Source: Dendrophyllia cribrosa (Eukaryota; Cnidaria; Anthozoa; Scleractinia; Dendrophylliidae). Taken from it: a stretch of DNA of 64,000 bases. A model generated the notes under the pieces. It did not search any database, had not been told where the DNA came from, and saw nothing but the letters and a program-made list of their open reading frames with translations. Where the stretch lies: contig JAJLRJ010000013.1 in the NCBI GenBank assembly GCA_024195265.1, positions 2,861,075 through 2,925,074 on the forward strand, in the 5' to 3' direction. The position numbers and the translations under genes were made by a program. This document shows, piece after piece, positions 22,501 through 34,490 of the stretch (positions are counted from its first letter, which is position 1; each line of letters starts with the position of its first letter).

Positions 22501-25500
22501 TAGCTTTCATTTGAATGACCACACTTTAGGATTTCATCCACAGACTCAAAAGTTAGAACCACCTTATGAAGAGATTTTAAACAGCACGACAGTAAAGTAC
22601 TGCTTAGAAGCTTTTATTTGAATGGTCACACTTTAGGATTTCATCCACAAACTCAAAAGTTAGAACCACCTTGCACAGCATAATAAACAACACCACGGGA
22701 AAGTACTCTGGGCAGGGAGTCCAGTTTTAGAGACTGAAGAAAATTTAGGTCCATTGAGCCTTATTTTTGGACAAGATATGGGCAGAACCCCAGTCTCTTT
22801 CCCTAGATCTGCCACTTTACTGTCAGGTGTTTCATTTTGTAAAACAATTGCAGTTGACATTGTACATATTAATTTTATTTCAGATGACTTTGGAGAGTTG
22901 GTCAAGTCAAAATATTCCAAGTTCTTTGTGAAAAAGTTATTGATTTATGGGTAGGTACATTGTACATGTATTATCAGGCAGAAAATAAATAGTGATTATT
23001 ATGAATCGTATAACTGTTATTATTACTTATTTTGCAGAACAAAGAAACAGCGAGATTTAATTATCAAGTGCTTTTATGGTCAAGTCCGCAAACTAATTCG
23101 ACACAAGGTTAGTCATTAATTTTTTAGTAAAATTGAATTATTACTAAACCATTAGATATTATGTTGCCATAAATTTTATTATTGAAAATGTTTTCAAATT
23201 AACAACAAAGCTGAATGCTATGGTTGAACACTTATTCTTAACTTTTAGGAAGCATCTTCTATTCTGGAGACAATTTACAGTGATTATGCAAACTCTGCAC
23301 AAAAAGCCTTTCTCATCCAGGAATTCTATGGAGCTGATTTTGCTTTCTTTAAGGTAATTTAAACAGATCCACAAAATCAGGAAGGGATAACTTGATTGTG
23401 ATCTTATTACTTATTTGATCCCTGAATGAAGTAGTGGTGAGGAAGAATTGAAAACTTGCAAGCTTCCATCTTATACCTGCTAACTATTTCTGAGTGATAG
23501 GAATGAGAATTTTTTCGTGGGAGTGCCATTAGTTCCGAAGGCGACCCGATCAAATCCGAAGACAACCTGATTCATTCCGAAGATGTCCGAAGTTGTCCGA
23601 AGGTATTCCAAAGAATTCGGAAGTTTCCATGGACCTCAGACCTAACATCCAGCTGTAATCGTAATGTTCAGAACAATAAAAACCTACAAAAAAGTGCCAA
23701 ATTTTCATGAACCTAGCTATGTTTTTAATTGGATCATGTGATCAGTGAAATGGAACCTCCACTATAAAAACAAATTGACATAAAATTGTTAGAAATAATG
23801 TTTAAATTTCAATTAAGGCCTATTTTTGCTTTAAAATTTCCCATGCGCCACCATTTTGAATAGTTGTGACATCATATGGTTGCCCAACTGTTTGCTTCTG
23901 TTTGCAACTCTGATAATCGAGTTTTCACTAGATTGTAAGCAACAGAGTCACAAGCGCAATTGGAAGAAAATGACAACTTTCTGATTCTGGTGACTACAAT
24001 TCCGTTGAGCTTATAACTCCACTTACAAATCCATTGTTTCAGACTTTTCACTAGGTCGTAAGTGCCCTTACGACTCTGATTATGACTCTGACTTCGAATT
24101 TGTCACTAGTGAAAACCAGCCGTTAAGTTTCTCTTTTGTACAAAATGTTTCAATTTCTTTTGACCTTTTTAAAGTTCAAATTCTTCTTTCCAATGTCCAT
24201 ATATTTCTTTTATATTGGTTAAGAGAAGCATCAAGACAATTTAATGATTGCTGAATTTTAATAAGCTTGCCTAACTATTGCCTGTTCTGTTACAGTCATC
24301 AGAGTTAAACTCTCTTGAAAAAGTGTTAACAGCTGAGCCAGCCAGAAAAAGTACCATCCTTAAATTCATGAAAGATGCTTTGCTCCCTCTCATAGACAAG
24401 TAAGCAATTTTTATAGAAATGAAATAAAGCTTACTGGTACAATGTAATTAAACTTAAGGAGTACAGTATTGTCACATCGGAGTCAATTGGTTGAAGTATA
24501 AAGAATGGTTCCCACATGTGATGCGAGCACAAGTGATGTTCACATATCCAATGCAAACAAAAGCACAGTAAACATGTGCAATGCATTTGTGCATTTAACA
24601 CCCCAGGTGCTTGTTTGAGGAAATATGGTATTATATTTTTCTTGGGAATAGAGAGGTGTGTGCAAGACCAGAGTTGAGTGTATGTATTTTTCAGTGTCTG
24701 TCAGTCAGTAACAAATTAACATGAACCTCTCCTGTATTTTGTACAGATCAGTTATTGGTCACAGTATCGTCCACAGAGCCCTTTTAGAATACCTGACACA
24801 TGCTGACGACAGCTCCAGATTGGTATGTACTGTACAGGTTCAGTTTCTGTCAACCTAAGTGGTGAGACATTAGTCAGGCACGGTGCCTGACACCCCATAC
24901 ATCACGGTCTGTCATGAGACAGGCCAGCTCCTCCTTTGCCTCTACCCCTGCTCTCCTACAGTGCTCCGATTCCCAGATACAGGAAAATTAATAATGTACA
25001 TGCGCATGAGTGCAAAGACATACAATTTATTATTAAGTAACAATGCATGTAAGAACTAGGCAATCTTCTATTGTTCTGCGACATTCCGCTTTCCCCACAT
25101 AAGATTGTTTAGATTTTCTTATATTGAGAATACATCAACCTATCAAATCTATGGACAACACGTTTTTGAAGTAAAATGTACTGAAACTTTATTTTAAAGC
25201 AATATTTCTTTTGTGTTACAAGATTTTATCCAATCGTGAGACTCCAAAACAATGGCCAAGAAAGGCTTCTAATTTCCCATGTTTCCCACATAGAAGTTTT
25301 GCTGCATTAAAACTCAGAATAGTTTTCACTAAAAGGGAATCAATAAGTAAAAGTTCTAGAGAGAAATAAATACACTATCTGATGAAGTGATAGTAGATTT
25401 TCATGTTTTAGCCAATGAGGTGGAGGGTTTCAACAATATCACAATTAACACCTTTCTGCATTCCTTGCCGTTGGGTTGCCTAGTTCTTACTAGGACCATT

Positions 25501-28500
25501 ACTTAATTAGCTTTAAATCTCTGTCTCCATCTGTCAATTCTCCTCATGGGAGATAATTTTCATGTTTGTTTATGCATCACACATTTTCATGTAACTATCC
25601 CGAAGCAAACTTAAGGACTACTTGTAGGTCTAGACTATAGGCCAAAAGGGCATCGACTGAGAGTGCAAAATTGATAATGAATTATTAAATAACAAAACTA
25701 GATTATCAATGATTTTCAATAAATCTATCTTCTAAAGCAATCATTTTTTTTTTTCAGGAAATGATAGAGATGATCAAAGAGTCTGTGGTCCTCATTCTTC
25801 ACACTCATGATGGAGCCAGAGTTGGAATGCAGTGCATGTGGCATGGGACGACAAAGGTAAGATTTTTTAATCTTCCTGGGTTTGATATCAATGAACAAAT
25901 GGCATTTACAGTCAAATTCCACTGGTAAGCGAATGCCCAAGATATCAGAGGGGTAGAATTACAAGCAAATGCAGCACGATTTTGGATGGCTATCGGTACG
26001 GACATTCGAACGCTGATAAAGTCTGCAATGCTACGACAATACTCTCTGTTCTAACGTTAACTTTACACTGTGCTCTATTGTAACGTTACCAAAATGTTAC
26101 GCAGATTAAAGTCAACCATTGATTCAACAACAAAATTCATTCCATTGTAATCTTGGACTACCACCCGTAGTGCCGTAGCACGTTGTTAACGTTTCAAGGG
26201 ACTGTAGTACTGAAGTGGCATCATAGTTTGATTATTTGTCAAGAAACTGGTAAAAAAAAACTTCCATCCCAGCTGTTTGATGTCATTGGTTTTGACTGTA
26301 ACTTATCACTTCTCCTTACCTGTTTTGTTTGTTTTTTCAGGATCGCAAAGTTCTTATCAAGTCTTTCAAGAGTTACTATGTCAAAATCTGCAAAGTAAGG
26401 ACTACTTGGGGTACCTTATTGTACTACATATATAATGCATTGCTAATAAAATGAAATATCAAAACGTTTTTGTCTTGGGTAACACAGAGCAGTTTTCAAT
26501 TTCGTAAAACCAAAACCAAAGTAATTACTCTGGCCAATCACAACAGACGCAGACAATCCAATGAACCAATCAAAACACAAAGCAAATACATGTCACCGAC
26601 GCCAAGCACGGAAAAGAGCATGCAAACAAGTCACAATAGCGTTCCGCCCAGGTGACGTCATATTTGGCAGCATTGCATTGTGGGATCGAAATGCGGAGAA
26701 ATATTTCAAAATGGCTGCCTCGGAAACACCAGTTTTTGCGATTCCTGTACATGTTGAGGATAATTGTCGAGTTGTACCCAAGAACAGTGCTTCGTAGCAC
26801 CTGTTGTTTCGTAGCTTCCTGCATAGTTCTTGAATGTTTGTATGCATTTCAATCCCATGATGCTGCGCGAGTTTTCTATTTTTAGAATCTGAGTGGAACG
26901 CTATTGGTTTTGGTTTTGGTTTTACTTCTGATTGGTTGAGAAGGTGGCGCGAGGTTTTGCAGCCAACCACAAAGCATAGCAATGGAAAACCAAAGCAATT
27001 GCAAAATTACTTTCGACACTCAATTGAAAACTGTTCTAATAGTGTGAATTATGAGCGGCAAAACTGTATTGAGCTAAGAGAATTTCTAAGTTATACACTC
27101 ATGGAAGCCATTTCATTGTTTTGTGACACCAATATGGCCGCCGTGCCATGAGCGAACGCTCTATAAAACACATTTTTGTCTTTTTTTTACCGCAGGAAGA
27201 GTTTGGTCATCTTGTGCTTTTAGCATTATTTGATTGTGTCGATGATACAGTGCTTGTCAAGAAAGTTATGTTTCCGGTAGGAATTTTCATTTAGAGCACT
27301 AGTACTGTAGAGTGATTTTAAAGTGTACATGACAGCGATTTTTTTATTTGCTCCGGCGATCGAATCTACATGATGTTCTGATAAAAAAATGGAAAAAAAA
27401 TTTCGATATCGAATTCCTTCTCCGCATTTTGGCCGTCTAAACGCAGAGAAGAAAATCGATATCGAAATAATTGTTTTTCCATTTTCTTATCAGAACATCA
27501 TGAAGATAAGATCAAGCAAATAAAAAAATCACTGTCATATGCACTTTAAACAAAACTGAACCATTATTTGTGAGTTTCCACTCACGTAAATACATCTTTT
27601 GGGCTTTTTAAAGTAACATTAAAATTGCTGACATAGCCCCTGACTCATGTCCTAAGTTTTGATACCTTAACCAACACAGGAAATCCAGCCGTCCCTTCAG
27701 GAGTTAACATTAGACACGTACGGTAGGAAGGTGTTAATGTATTTGTTGTGTCCACGGAGCCCTGCGCACTTCCACCCGACTGTCGTGGAGATGCTGAAGA
27801 AAGGAGATGGGAATGCCAATAGGTAAGTAAATAGATTTTAAGTTTTTGCACAGACTCAAAAGTTAGAACCATCTTGTGCGACAAAATAAACAGTACCACA
27901 GGAAAGTGCTGCTCAATAGCTTTCATTTGAATAGTCACACATTAGGATTTCATCCACAGACTCAAAAGTTAGAACCACCTTGTACAGCATAATAAACAGT
28001 ACCACAGGAAAGTACTGCTCAGTAGCTTTCATTTGAATGGTCACACTTTAGGATTTCATCCATAAACTCGAAAGTTAGAACCATCTTGTGCAACAAAATA
28101 AACAGTACCACAGGAAAGTGCTGCTCAATAGCTTTCATTTGAATGGTCACACATTAGGATTTCATCCACAGACTCAAAAGTTAGAACCACCTTGTACAGC
28201 ATAATAAACAGTACCACAGGAAAGTGCTGCTCAAAGGCTTACATTTGAATGGTTACACTTTAGGATTTATCCATAAACTCAAAAGTTAGAACCATCTTGT
28301 GCAACAAAATAAACAGTACCACAGGAAAGTACTGCTCAGTAGCTTTTAATTAAATGGTCACGCTTTAGAATTTCATCCACAAACTGAAAAGTTAGATGAT
28401 AAACTGTACTCACTTTACGGATATTATCCACAGACTCTAAAAATACTTTTATTTCCATTTTGTTATGTTTTGTTTCCTTTTACAGCAAGAAAAATCCAGA

Positions 28501-31500
28501 GCAGAGACAGAAAGAACTTTTGGAGGAAATATCGCCCGCTCTTTTACAGCTTGTAGAGAAAAACGCGCAAGAGCTGCTGTTTGATAAAGGCGGCTGCCAG
28601 CTGGTGTTGGTCACTCTTCTGAAGTGCGCCGGTGAGTTGTTATCATATCCGAGCGGTTTTCAATTGAGTGTGGAAAGCAATTTTGGGATTGCTTTGGTCT
28701 TGCATTACTTTGGTCTTGCATTACTTTGCTTTGTGATTGGTCAAAAAATCTTGCGCCACTTTCTCGACCAATCAGAAGTAAAACCAATTACGAACAAAAT
28801 AATTGTGGTACACGTTGGAACCCCATCACTGGTACACGCTTATTCGTTGTTCTTCCCTTCAAGGTGATGTCGAGCCCGCGATGATTGCCATATGCAATTT
28901 AGCCGGCAGAGATTTGGATCCTACGACTGATAACGAGGTACAGTAAAAATAAGTTTTTATTGATGCATGGGTAAGCGTGCAAACTTTCTACACCTTAGTA
29001 TGTCATGCTTCGTCTCTTTAACGTGAGAGGCTACACTGTATACAGCTGTTTCGAGAAAGGTTGTCGGAAAAAAGCGCAAAAGTGCACCCGACAATCCCGA
29101 AAATAATATGGGATATGATCAATGAATTTTAATAAGTCAAATAAATACATGTAACCCGCGATGCCTCGTCCGTTCAGGGACGATCTTAGATGGCGGGCCA
29201 TTGGGATAAACGACTTTTTAGGATATAGCGTGGTTGACTACCCGCAAATACCTTTGTGGATTGTCGCATGCACTTTTACGCTTTTTTCCGACAACCTTTC
29301 TCGAAACAGCTGCATGTCTGGGACGACATTTTACGGTAGCAGCTCTCACAACCTCTATTTTCTTTGACCTTGTAAAACACAGCTGCTATTGTTTTTAGAG
29401 TTAGGGTCCATTGTTGTGTTGTTTGTTCTATTGTTCTCTCGAAGGGTATCAAACCAATGGTGTGAGACCTTACGAGAGCTGCTACATCGCCCACATTTTA
29501 ATCACGAGTGCTTAACTACAAATTTCATTTTTAACTCGTGAATACGTGAAGCGTTGAACGAGCTGCAACATTTGGATAGAAATTTCAGTTGCTCGCTTGC
29601 CCGCTCAATCGGCTGTAGTCATTGAGTCCACAATATGTCAGTGTTCACCTGCCTTATCCTTGGGGACAGTGTTGGAGGGAGGGTAGGGGAGGGGTGAGTG
29701 GGGAGGAGGGGAGGGGTGAGTGGGGAGTTGGGTTTGGACTCGGTGGAGCAAAACGTCTAGGAGAGGGAAGGGTCCTAAGGTGTGCTATGTGCAGAACGTT
29801 TATTTAGAGTTTTCGTATTCACGAGTTGTCTCATAGGAGCCTTTGATTTTTTCTGATCTCGGCTTGTTTTTTTCTTTGACGTGTTGTGTATTTTTAGGAC
29901 CATGTTATCAAAAGTGCCGCCGGCCATTATGCAATAAAGAGGCTTATTATCCAAGACAAGGAAAGACTTCAATCAGGAAAGAAAGGTAAAATCATGAACA
30001 AGGAGAAATGATCAAGATTCGGAGCATCAAAACATGCCAGAACTTCCAAAAATGTTCCACCAATTTTACAATCTGCTTGGACATCGTGTCCGAGGACACA
30101 TGACTTTGCGGCTGCCAGTATTGCCTAAACTGCTGACTTCCCACAACACTCCTTAGTCAACACTGTAAAGCGCAGTTGAACAAAGACAAACCGAGACGAA
30201 AATGCCAATAATTCTGCAAAGAAGATGCACAAGGAGATCAACATTAAGATGGTGTTGAAACACCATCTTAATGTTGCTTGTCCTGTGCGTCTCTTTGCAG
30301 AATTTCTTGCATTTTCGTCATGTTTTGTCCATTTGTTTATCCAGTATCCTGTTAATCCAGTCTTCAGTTTTACGTTTTCAGTTTTCAATCTGCAGTCTGC
30401 AGTCAGCAGTCCTCAAATATCGCACACCGAAAAAAATAATAACATTTTCCTCTTTGTATAGATCGAGTGCTGTTCAGTAAATTGCTGCTTGAAAACACCG
30501 ATTCTGGCGCATTTTTTGAATGGTGTAAAGTGAACAGAGGCGCGTTTGTCGTAGCAAGGTATGTTCATGATCTATTTAGTTACGTTTTACTCTCTCATTC
30601 CAGAGAAATAACAAGCAGAATTCCAAATTATATGTTGTAAACAAACAGTACCATTTGATAGCACTGCTGAAGAGCTTTTGTTTGGATGTTTTTGCCATAG
30701 ATGGAAAAGTTAGAAACGCCTTGTACTTCATAATTAACAATACCACAGAAAAGTACTGCTCAATAGCTTTCATTTGAATGGTCACACTTTAGAATTTCAT
30801 TCACAGACAAACGCCTTCTATAGCATAATTAACAGCACCACAGGAAAGTACTGCTCAATAGCTTTTATTTGAATGGTCACACTTTAGGATTTCATTCACA
30901 GACTCAACAAGCGCTTTTGAGGTGCATGAGCAGGTTTGGGGGTGCTCAATCGGGTTTCTAGGTGCGCGAGCAGGTTTTGAGTCTCTCGAGTGAGTTTTGT
31001 GGCTATCGAGCGGGTTTTGTGGCGCGCCAACGGGTTTTGTGGCTATCGAGCGGGTTTTGTGGTGCGCCAACGGGTTTTGTGGCTATCGAGCAGGTTTTGT
31101 TGTGTGCCAACGGGTTTTGTGGCTATCGAGCGGGTTTTGTGGCTATCGAGCGGGTTTTGTGGCTATCGAGCGGGTTTTGTGGTGCGCCAACGGGTTTTGT
31201 GGCTATCGAGCAGGTTTTGTGGTGCGCCAACGGGTTTTGTGGCTATCGAGCGGGTTTTGTGGTGCGCCAACGGGTTTTGTGGCTATCGAGCAGGTTTTTC
31301 GCCTTCGAGTGGGTTGTGGGGTGTACGAGCGGGTTTGTGGCTCTCGAGCGTGTTTTTGGGTGAACGAGCGGATTTTGGGATGCACGAGCGGGTTTTGTGG
31401 TGCGCGAACGGGTTTTCTGGTGTTCAACAGGTTTGTGATGCTCAAGCAGGTTTTGGGGTGCACGAGCGGATTTTGGTGTGTGCGAGCAGGTTTTGGAATG

Positions 31501-31822
31501 CTCAAGCGTGTTTTGGGGTGCGTGAGTCATGCTTCGTGCTTATGCGTCTCAAAAGGCCTGTTGTGCAGGCTATCCTCAAATGCAAGCGAAGAACAGAAAG
31601 AATCCTCACCCTCTGACAGAGAGCAAAGAGAACACTATTTTGTTTGACAACTCCTTTGTTTGTTCTAATTGTGTTCTTTTACACTCTATTTTCAGTTTGC
31701 TTGAGTCTACCGTCCCCGGAGTGTCAGAAGCTGTTATAGGACAGTTAAAGTCACGTGTTTCTAAACTGAGGAAATTCGAGTCCAAGGGCATGGAAGTCGT
31801 GTTGAAACTTCTTTCAAACTGA
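16504..31822 (+). CDS. PUM3: pumilio homolog 3 (Puf-A/Puf6), nucleolar ribosome-biogenesis factor
   Basis: Nineteen exons, 2,046 nt, 681 aa: 16504-16529, 17848-18242, 19615-19738, 21211-21286, 21897-21990, 22884-22950, 23038-23107, 23249-23353, 24296-24399, 24747-24822, 25758-25856, 26341-26394, 27196-27276, 27680-27822, 28486-28631, 28864-28937, 29898-29985, 30462-30558, 31696-31822. Every phase closes and every junction is GT/AG. Residues 1-~140 are Lys-rich (nuclear/nucleolar). Residues ~180-500 carry Puf-A-type pumilio repeats (e.g. HDAGRVIQSCVKFGT, SKFFVKKLLIYG, HTHDGARVGMQCMWHG, YGRKVLMYLL). Residues ~505-600 form the CPL domain (ELLEEISPALLQLVEKNAQE). Family knowledge: Puf-A/Puf6 proteins act in nucleolar 60S subunit biogenesis and bind nucleic acid with little sequence specificity, unlike classical PUF proteins. 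Human PUM3 is 648 aa. Introns are rich in repeats, listed separately. Confidence 0.95.
16941..17156. mobile_element. short TTAACCCTT-ended repeat in PUM3 intron 1
   Basis: Begins TTTAACCCTTCAAGCCCC and ends AAAGGGTTAAA, an imperfect terminal inverted repeat. Its interior (GAGTGATCAGCATCAAAT...) recurs at 18714-18765 plus 19362-19500, where a second element has inserted. Non-coding. Confidence 0.55.
18284..18720. mobile_element. Tigger/pogo-like terminal fragments in PUM3 intron 2
   Basis: ACAGTCAAACCCCTATTAAG-type ends occur at 18284 and again near 18665, with an inverted copy of GTCCAGAAATGCAGG at about 18472. The CTATTAAGCGGCC repeats are typical of pogo/Tigger terminal regions. No transposase frame is visible, so this is a deletion derivative. 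Confidence 0.45.
18762..19361. mobile_element. 600-bp TTAA-flanked foldback element in PUM3 intron 2
   Basis: Long imperfect inverted repeats starting at GGTGGTCAGACACGAGGG and meeting near 19060; both ends abut TTAA. Arms are full of CATGT(A/T)GCAGGGA repeats. The flanking repeat is continuous without it when compared with 16941-17156, which supports insertion. Non-autonomous; TTAA flanks suggest piggyBac-type mobilisation. Confidence 0.7.
19781..21054. repeat. TTAACCC element with thirteen tandem 88-bp units (PUM3 intron 3)
   Basis: Terminal motifs TTAACCCTTTGCCTCCC (19781) and GGGAGTGAAAGGGTTAA (to 21054) enclose about 13 head-to-tail copies of an 88-bp unit (19862-21010; e.g. starting AAATGGTACCATGCAAAAG). 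Units differ by a few substitutions; the last has a 4-bp CCGG insertion. The element fills most of intron 3. Elements with the same ends and only one or two units occur at 39110-39437 and 61470-61725. Confidence 0.85.
21299..21586. mobile_element. 288-bp CCAAT-rich foldback MITE, most complete copy (PUM3 intron 4)
   Basis: TIRs TTAGAGCAGTTTTCA at the left and TGAAAACTGCTCTAA at the right. The interior is rich in CCAATCAG/GATTGG boxes and carries GCGCTTGGCGCCGGC. No coding capacity. A family member of the same type lies at 13413-13879, 26486-27038 and 28651-28785 (truncated), with diverged relatives near 3340-3600, 12720-12920 and 45400-45540. Confidence 0.8.
22477..22690. repeat. two copies of the ~100-bp repeat unit in PUM3 intron 5
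   Basis: Two units containing GGATTTCATCCACAGACTC and AGTACTGCT cores, related to the 88-bp and 106-bp tandem units in introns 3 and 14. A G/C-poor copy of the low-copy repeat with AGTCTCTTTCCC follows at 22690-22810. Confidence 0.6.
26486..27038. mobile_element. CCAAT-rich foldback MITE with a second MITE nested inside (PUM3 intron 12)
   Basis: Outer element: same termini as 21299-21586. Inner element at about 26637-26902 with inverted ends CAATAGCGTTCC / GGAACGCTATTGG. The nesting order shows the outer family is older. Neither has coding capacity. Confidence 0.65.
27318..27552. mobile_element. ~235-bp foldback MITE in PUM3 intron 13
   Basis: Inverted termini TTTAAAGTG(T/C)A...ATGACAG and complement at 27530-27552; inner arms contain GATGTTCTGATAA / TTATCAGAACATC and TTTCGATATCGA. 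Non-coding. Confidence 0.7.
27840..28400. repeat. five tandem 106-bp units in PUM3 intron 14
   Basis: Units begin at CAGACTCAAAAGTTAGAAC; spacing between the first three is exactly 106 bp (27851, 27957, 28063). Each holds CAGTACCACAGGAAAG and ATTTGAATGGTCACAC. It is a longer relative of the 88-bp unit in intron 3. Confidence 0.8.
28651..28785. mobile_element. truncated CCAAT-rich MITE in PUM3 intron 15
   Basis: Left end only (GCGGTTTTCAATTGAGTGT), with a local duplication of TTGGTCTTGCATTACT, running to CAGAAGTAAAACCAATTACG. The right terminus is missing. Confidence 0.6.
29041..29312. mobile_element. ~272-bp foldback MITE in PUM3 intron 16
   Basis: 34-bp inverted termini beginning CAGCTGTTTCGAGAAAGG at 29041 and complementary at 29279-29312. 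No coding capacity. The remainder of intron 16 (29313-29897) holds AT-rich sequence and a G-rich (GGGGAGG) patch at 29665-29730. Confidence 0.75.
30211..30301. repeat. 91-bp foldback hairpin in PUM3 intron 17
   Basis: Arms TTCTGCAAAGAAGATGC and complement, with the inner perfect stem CAACATTAAGATGGTGT around a 2-4-nt loop. In RNA it would form a long hairpin; nothing supports a processed product. Confidence 0.6.
30600..30905. repeat. diverged ~100-bp repeat units in PUM3 intron 18
   Basis: Two to three diverged units with ACCACAG(A/G)AAAGTACTGCTCAATAG and GGTCACACTTTAG cores, the same family as in introns 5 and 14. Confidence 0.6.
30960..31535. repeat. 20-bp minisatellite in the last PUM3 intron
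   Basis: Units alternate between GGGTTTTGTGGCTATCGAGC and a variant with GGTGCGCCAAC in its second half; the array is regular at 31000-31290 and diverges on both flanks. Because 20 is not a multiple of 3 but stops are absent, several frames stay open for 60-216 codons. These lie in an intron and are not genes. Confidence 0.9.
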
Positions 31823-32894
31823 CTTCATTTGAAAAGATTGTAGTGCTGCATAGAGAGATATTGAGACTCTTCTGTGGCGGAATTAAGGAAGGACCTGGGG
31901 GGTGGGGGTGGGGGTGGGGGGGAGGTGCCCCGTGTCTTGCATGCAAAGAAATAAGACCTGAAGGGCTGAAAATGTTTTTCAGTCTCTAACTTTATCACTC
32001 CACCCCCGCACCCTCCCCTTATTGAACCCCCCTCCTGTTATTGAACCCCCTGTTATTGACCCCCCCCTCGTTACTGACCCCCCCCCCCCCCCCCGTTACT
32101 GACCCCCCCCCCGTTACTGACACCCCCCCCCCCCCCCCCCCCCCCGTTACTGACCCCCCCCCCCCTTACGATAGGGTCTGGATTCGCCGCTGCTCTTGAT
32201 GTGTAAGGACAAGTGGAAATGAGCAAATGGAGAATGGAGAGTGAAAGAGAAGGGAAAAGGATGGATGGATGGAAGGCAAGAAGAAGAAAACAAGGAGAAG
32301 AAACCGGGAAAGGAAGAGAGGGAAAAGGGGAGGAAATTGCAAAGAAAGCGACGAGATAAAAATGGAGCGCATAAAAAGAATAGAAAAGGAAGAAAACAGG
32401 CGGAAGCAAATTATGCAAAAGAAATAAAATTTATAACGCGTTTGCATGGCGGCGATAATGGTATTCAGTTGGTGTCCACTGTATTTTTGACCGTGTGACG
32501 AGTGCCAGTAACTCTTGGCGTGGGGACTCATTGCTGGGTTGCCAGGATTTGCCAGCTACGGAGGCGGTCTCCATCGAGAAGCTGGCTGCTAACAGTGGAA
32601 GCTCCAGGGAACCAAACCTCCACATAAGTGATGCAGTTGTTCACTGGCGTTAACTTTGGAATTCAAAGGCTATGTTTTGTTACTGAAAAAGATGCGGTTA
32701 TTGATATGTAATCGTATAACAAGAACAGAGAGAAGTCTGAAAACAAGTCGTGTACACAGAACACACAACAGAAAAGTAAGACGATAAACTGCACAGAACG
32801 CCGTATGTTCATTGGATTCACCCTTGAAGTACTAAAAATTGAATTGTACCACATTGTTTCATCAAACTAAAGTGACCTAAATAAACACCCTTCT
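31823..32894. other. intergenic region between PUM3 and the duplicated block
   Basis: Contains the PUM3 3' UTR (no close AATAAA seen; first candidate near 32423), a G run at about 31898-31920, a tandem of GTTACTGA plus long C runs at 32040-32165, and a purine-rich stretch at 32215-32410. The rest (32500-32890) is unrecognised. No gene found. Confidence 0.45.
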
Positions 32895-33599
32895 CTGTCA
32901 AATGCCTGGTGCGTTTGTTTCTCTTGTGCACGAGATGGTCGCTCCCCTGTCTCCCCTGTAGGATAATGCGTCAGTGGAAATTTGACTTTTACCGTCAAAA
33001 TGTTAACTTTTGTTCTATCAGCTGTAAGAGATGCCCCTTGAGACCTTTGTATTAAAGGATACACATTTTAAACTATTTTTTATTCATCACTCACATTACA
33101 TCTACAAATCATTATAAAAGGTTATTATAATACGTAATTGTTCAGTTTAGTACACAATTAATGCGACAAAGTGCGGTCGTGATGAATTTGAAAAAATGCG
33201 ACAGCCATTACTACACAATATCTGAGATTCAATAATGCTGTGTTAACATCAGCACCATAACATGTTCAGAGTACTAAACATATTTCAGTGAAACACGTTT
33301 GCGATCTCATTGTTCATATTAATTGTTTATTTCGAAACACGTTTTACCCCTGGTTCGATAATACTGTTTTACGAATACTGATACTGTTTTGCGAAGCAGG
33401 CATAAGCTCGCATAAAATCCTTAAAATTACACATGAACTGAAACAAATAGAGCTCGAACTTGCTGTTGTATGATTGTGTAGTTTCTCACTTCTCAAGCTC
33501 TTCAGGAACAAAGGGCAATGTAGTGTTTAACAAGGAGACGGCATTCGCGCTAACGTGTTTCGTATGGCTTAGATCGAAACACCCACGTGAGATGGTTTC

Positions 33600-34100
33600 A
33601 ATCGGGATCAGAATAAACATGTTTCCTGTGGTGCTGTTTATTATGCTGTACAAGGTGGTTCTAACTTTTAAGTCCGTGGATGAAATCCTAAAGTGTGACC
33701 ATTCAAATGAAAGCTATTGAGCAATATAATATGACCGTACGGCCCCGCTGACGCAATCCTACAGAAAATAGAATCGCAAGGTGACGTGAGCGGGGCCGGA
33801 CGGGTTGACGTGAGCCGGTCCGCACTGCACGACTATTCTTGTACTTTCTAGTCATATAAAATACTTATTGACTGAGTTGCGCGAGGTCCGTGCGCCATGC
33901 CCGAGAGCCAAATATTTTCCCGTCCGGCCCTCCCATCCCCACTCAGTCAATAAGTGCATAGTACTTTCCTGTGGTACTGTTTATTACGCTGTACAAGGTG
34001 GTTCTAACTTGTGAGTGTGCGGATGAAATCCTAAAGTGTGACCATTGAAATGAAAGCTACTGAGCAGTACTTTTCTACTGTACTACTTATTATTCTCGAA
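33600..34100. repeat. repeat units and nested MITE in the 3' region of mucin-like copy A
   Basis: Units with CTGTGGT(A/G)CTGTTTATTA...AAATCCTAAAGTGTGACC at 33626-33720 and 33965-34075, the reverse orientation of the ~100-bp family in PUM3 introns. They are separated by sequence with TATTGACTGAGT / ACTCAGTCAATA inverted motifs (about 33725-33960). Not present in copy B. Confidence 0.6.
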
Positions 34101-34329
34101 ATCTTATTCTGTGCGAGGCGGCTCCAACTTTTGAGCTAGGATAGAATCGTAAGTATGACTAGTATTTTGCAAATTCGTAGGATAATTACATAGTCATTAT
34201 GGAGGTTTTTACACCTCCCTAATTCTGTGATAAAAAAAACGACGTTCAATAAACAAAGAATAATGCTCCTTCGCTGCTTGCTGAGCAAAAAGACTGATGT
34301 TGTTACAGTCGTTGTGGTCAGTCATATTA

Positions 34330-34482
34330 CTAGGATTTAATGTTAATTTTTGTTCTTATTTTTGACAACCCGCCTCGATTAGCTATGCTGACTGCGGGTT
34401 GTCAATGTTGAAAATATTGTTATATTAATAATGAAATAAAATTGTTGTTGTTGTTGTTGTCGTTGTCGTTGTTGTTGTTGCT
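34330..34482. mobile_element. 3' tail of a LINE-like retroposon ending in (TTG)n
   Basis: GACAACCCGC...GCGGGTTGTC forms a stem-loop, followed by AATGAAATAAAATTG and a TTG/TCG microsatellite. A 3' hairpin with a short tandem repeat tail is typical of CR1/L2-like LINEs. It is missing at the matching place in copy B (near 60270). Confidence 0.45.
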
Positions 34483-34490
34483 CTTGTCAG

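Noticed and set aside
26593..26982. 129-codon minus-strand frame in PUM3 intron 12
   Set aside because: It is the translation of a nested pair of MITEs; similar peptides (LLCFVVGCKTSRHLL) recur wherever the CCAAT-rich family is present.
30962..31647. Three overlapping frames of 133-216 codons as genes
   Set aside because: They are translations of a 20-bp minisatellite inside the last intron of PUM3.
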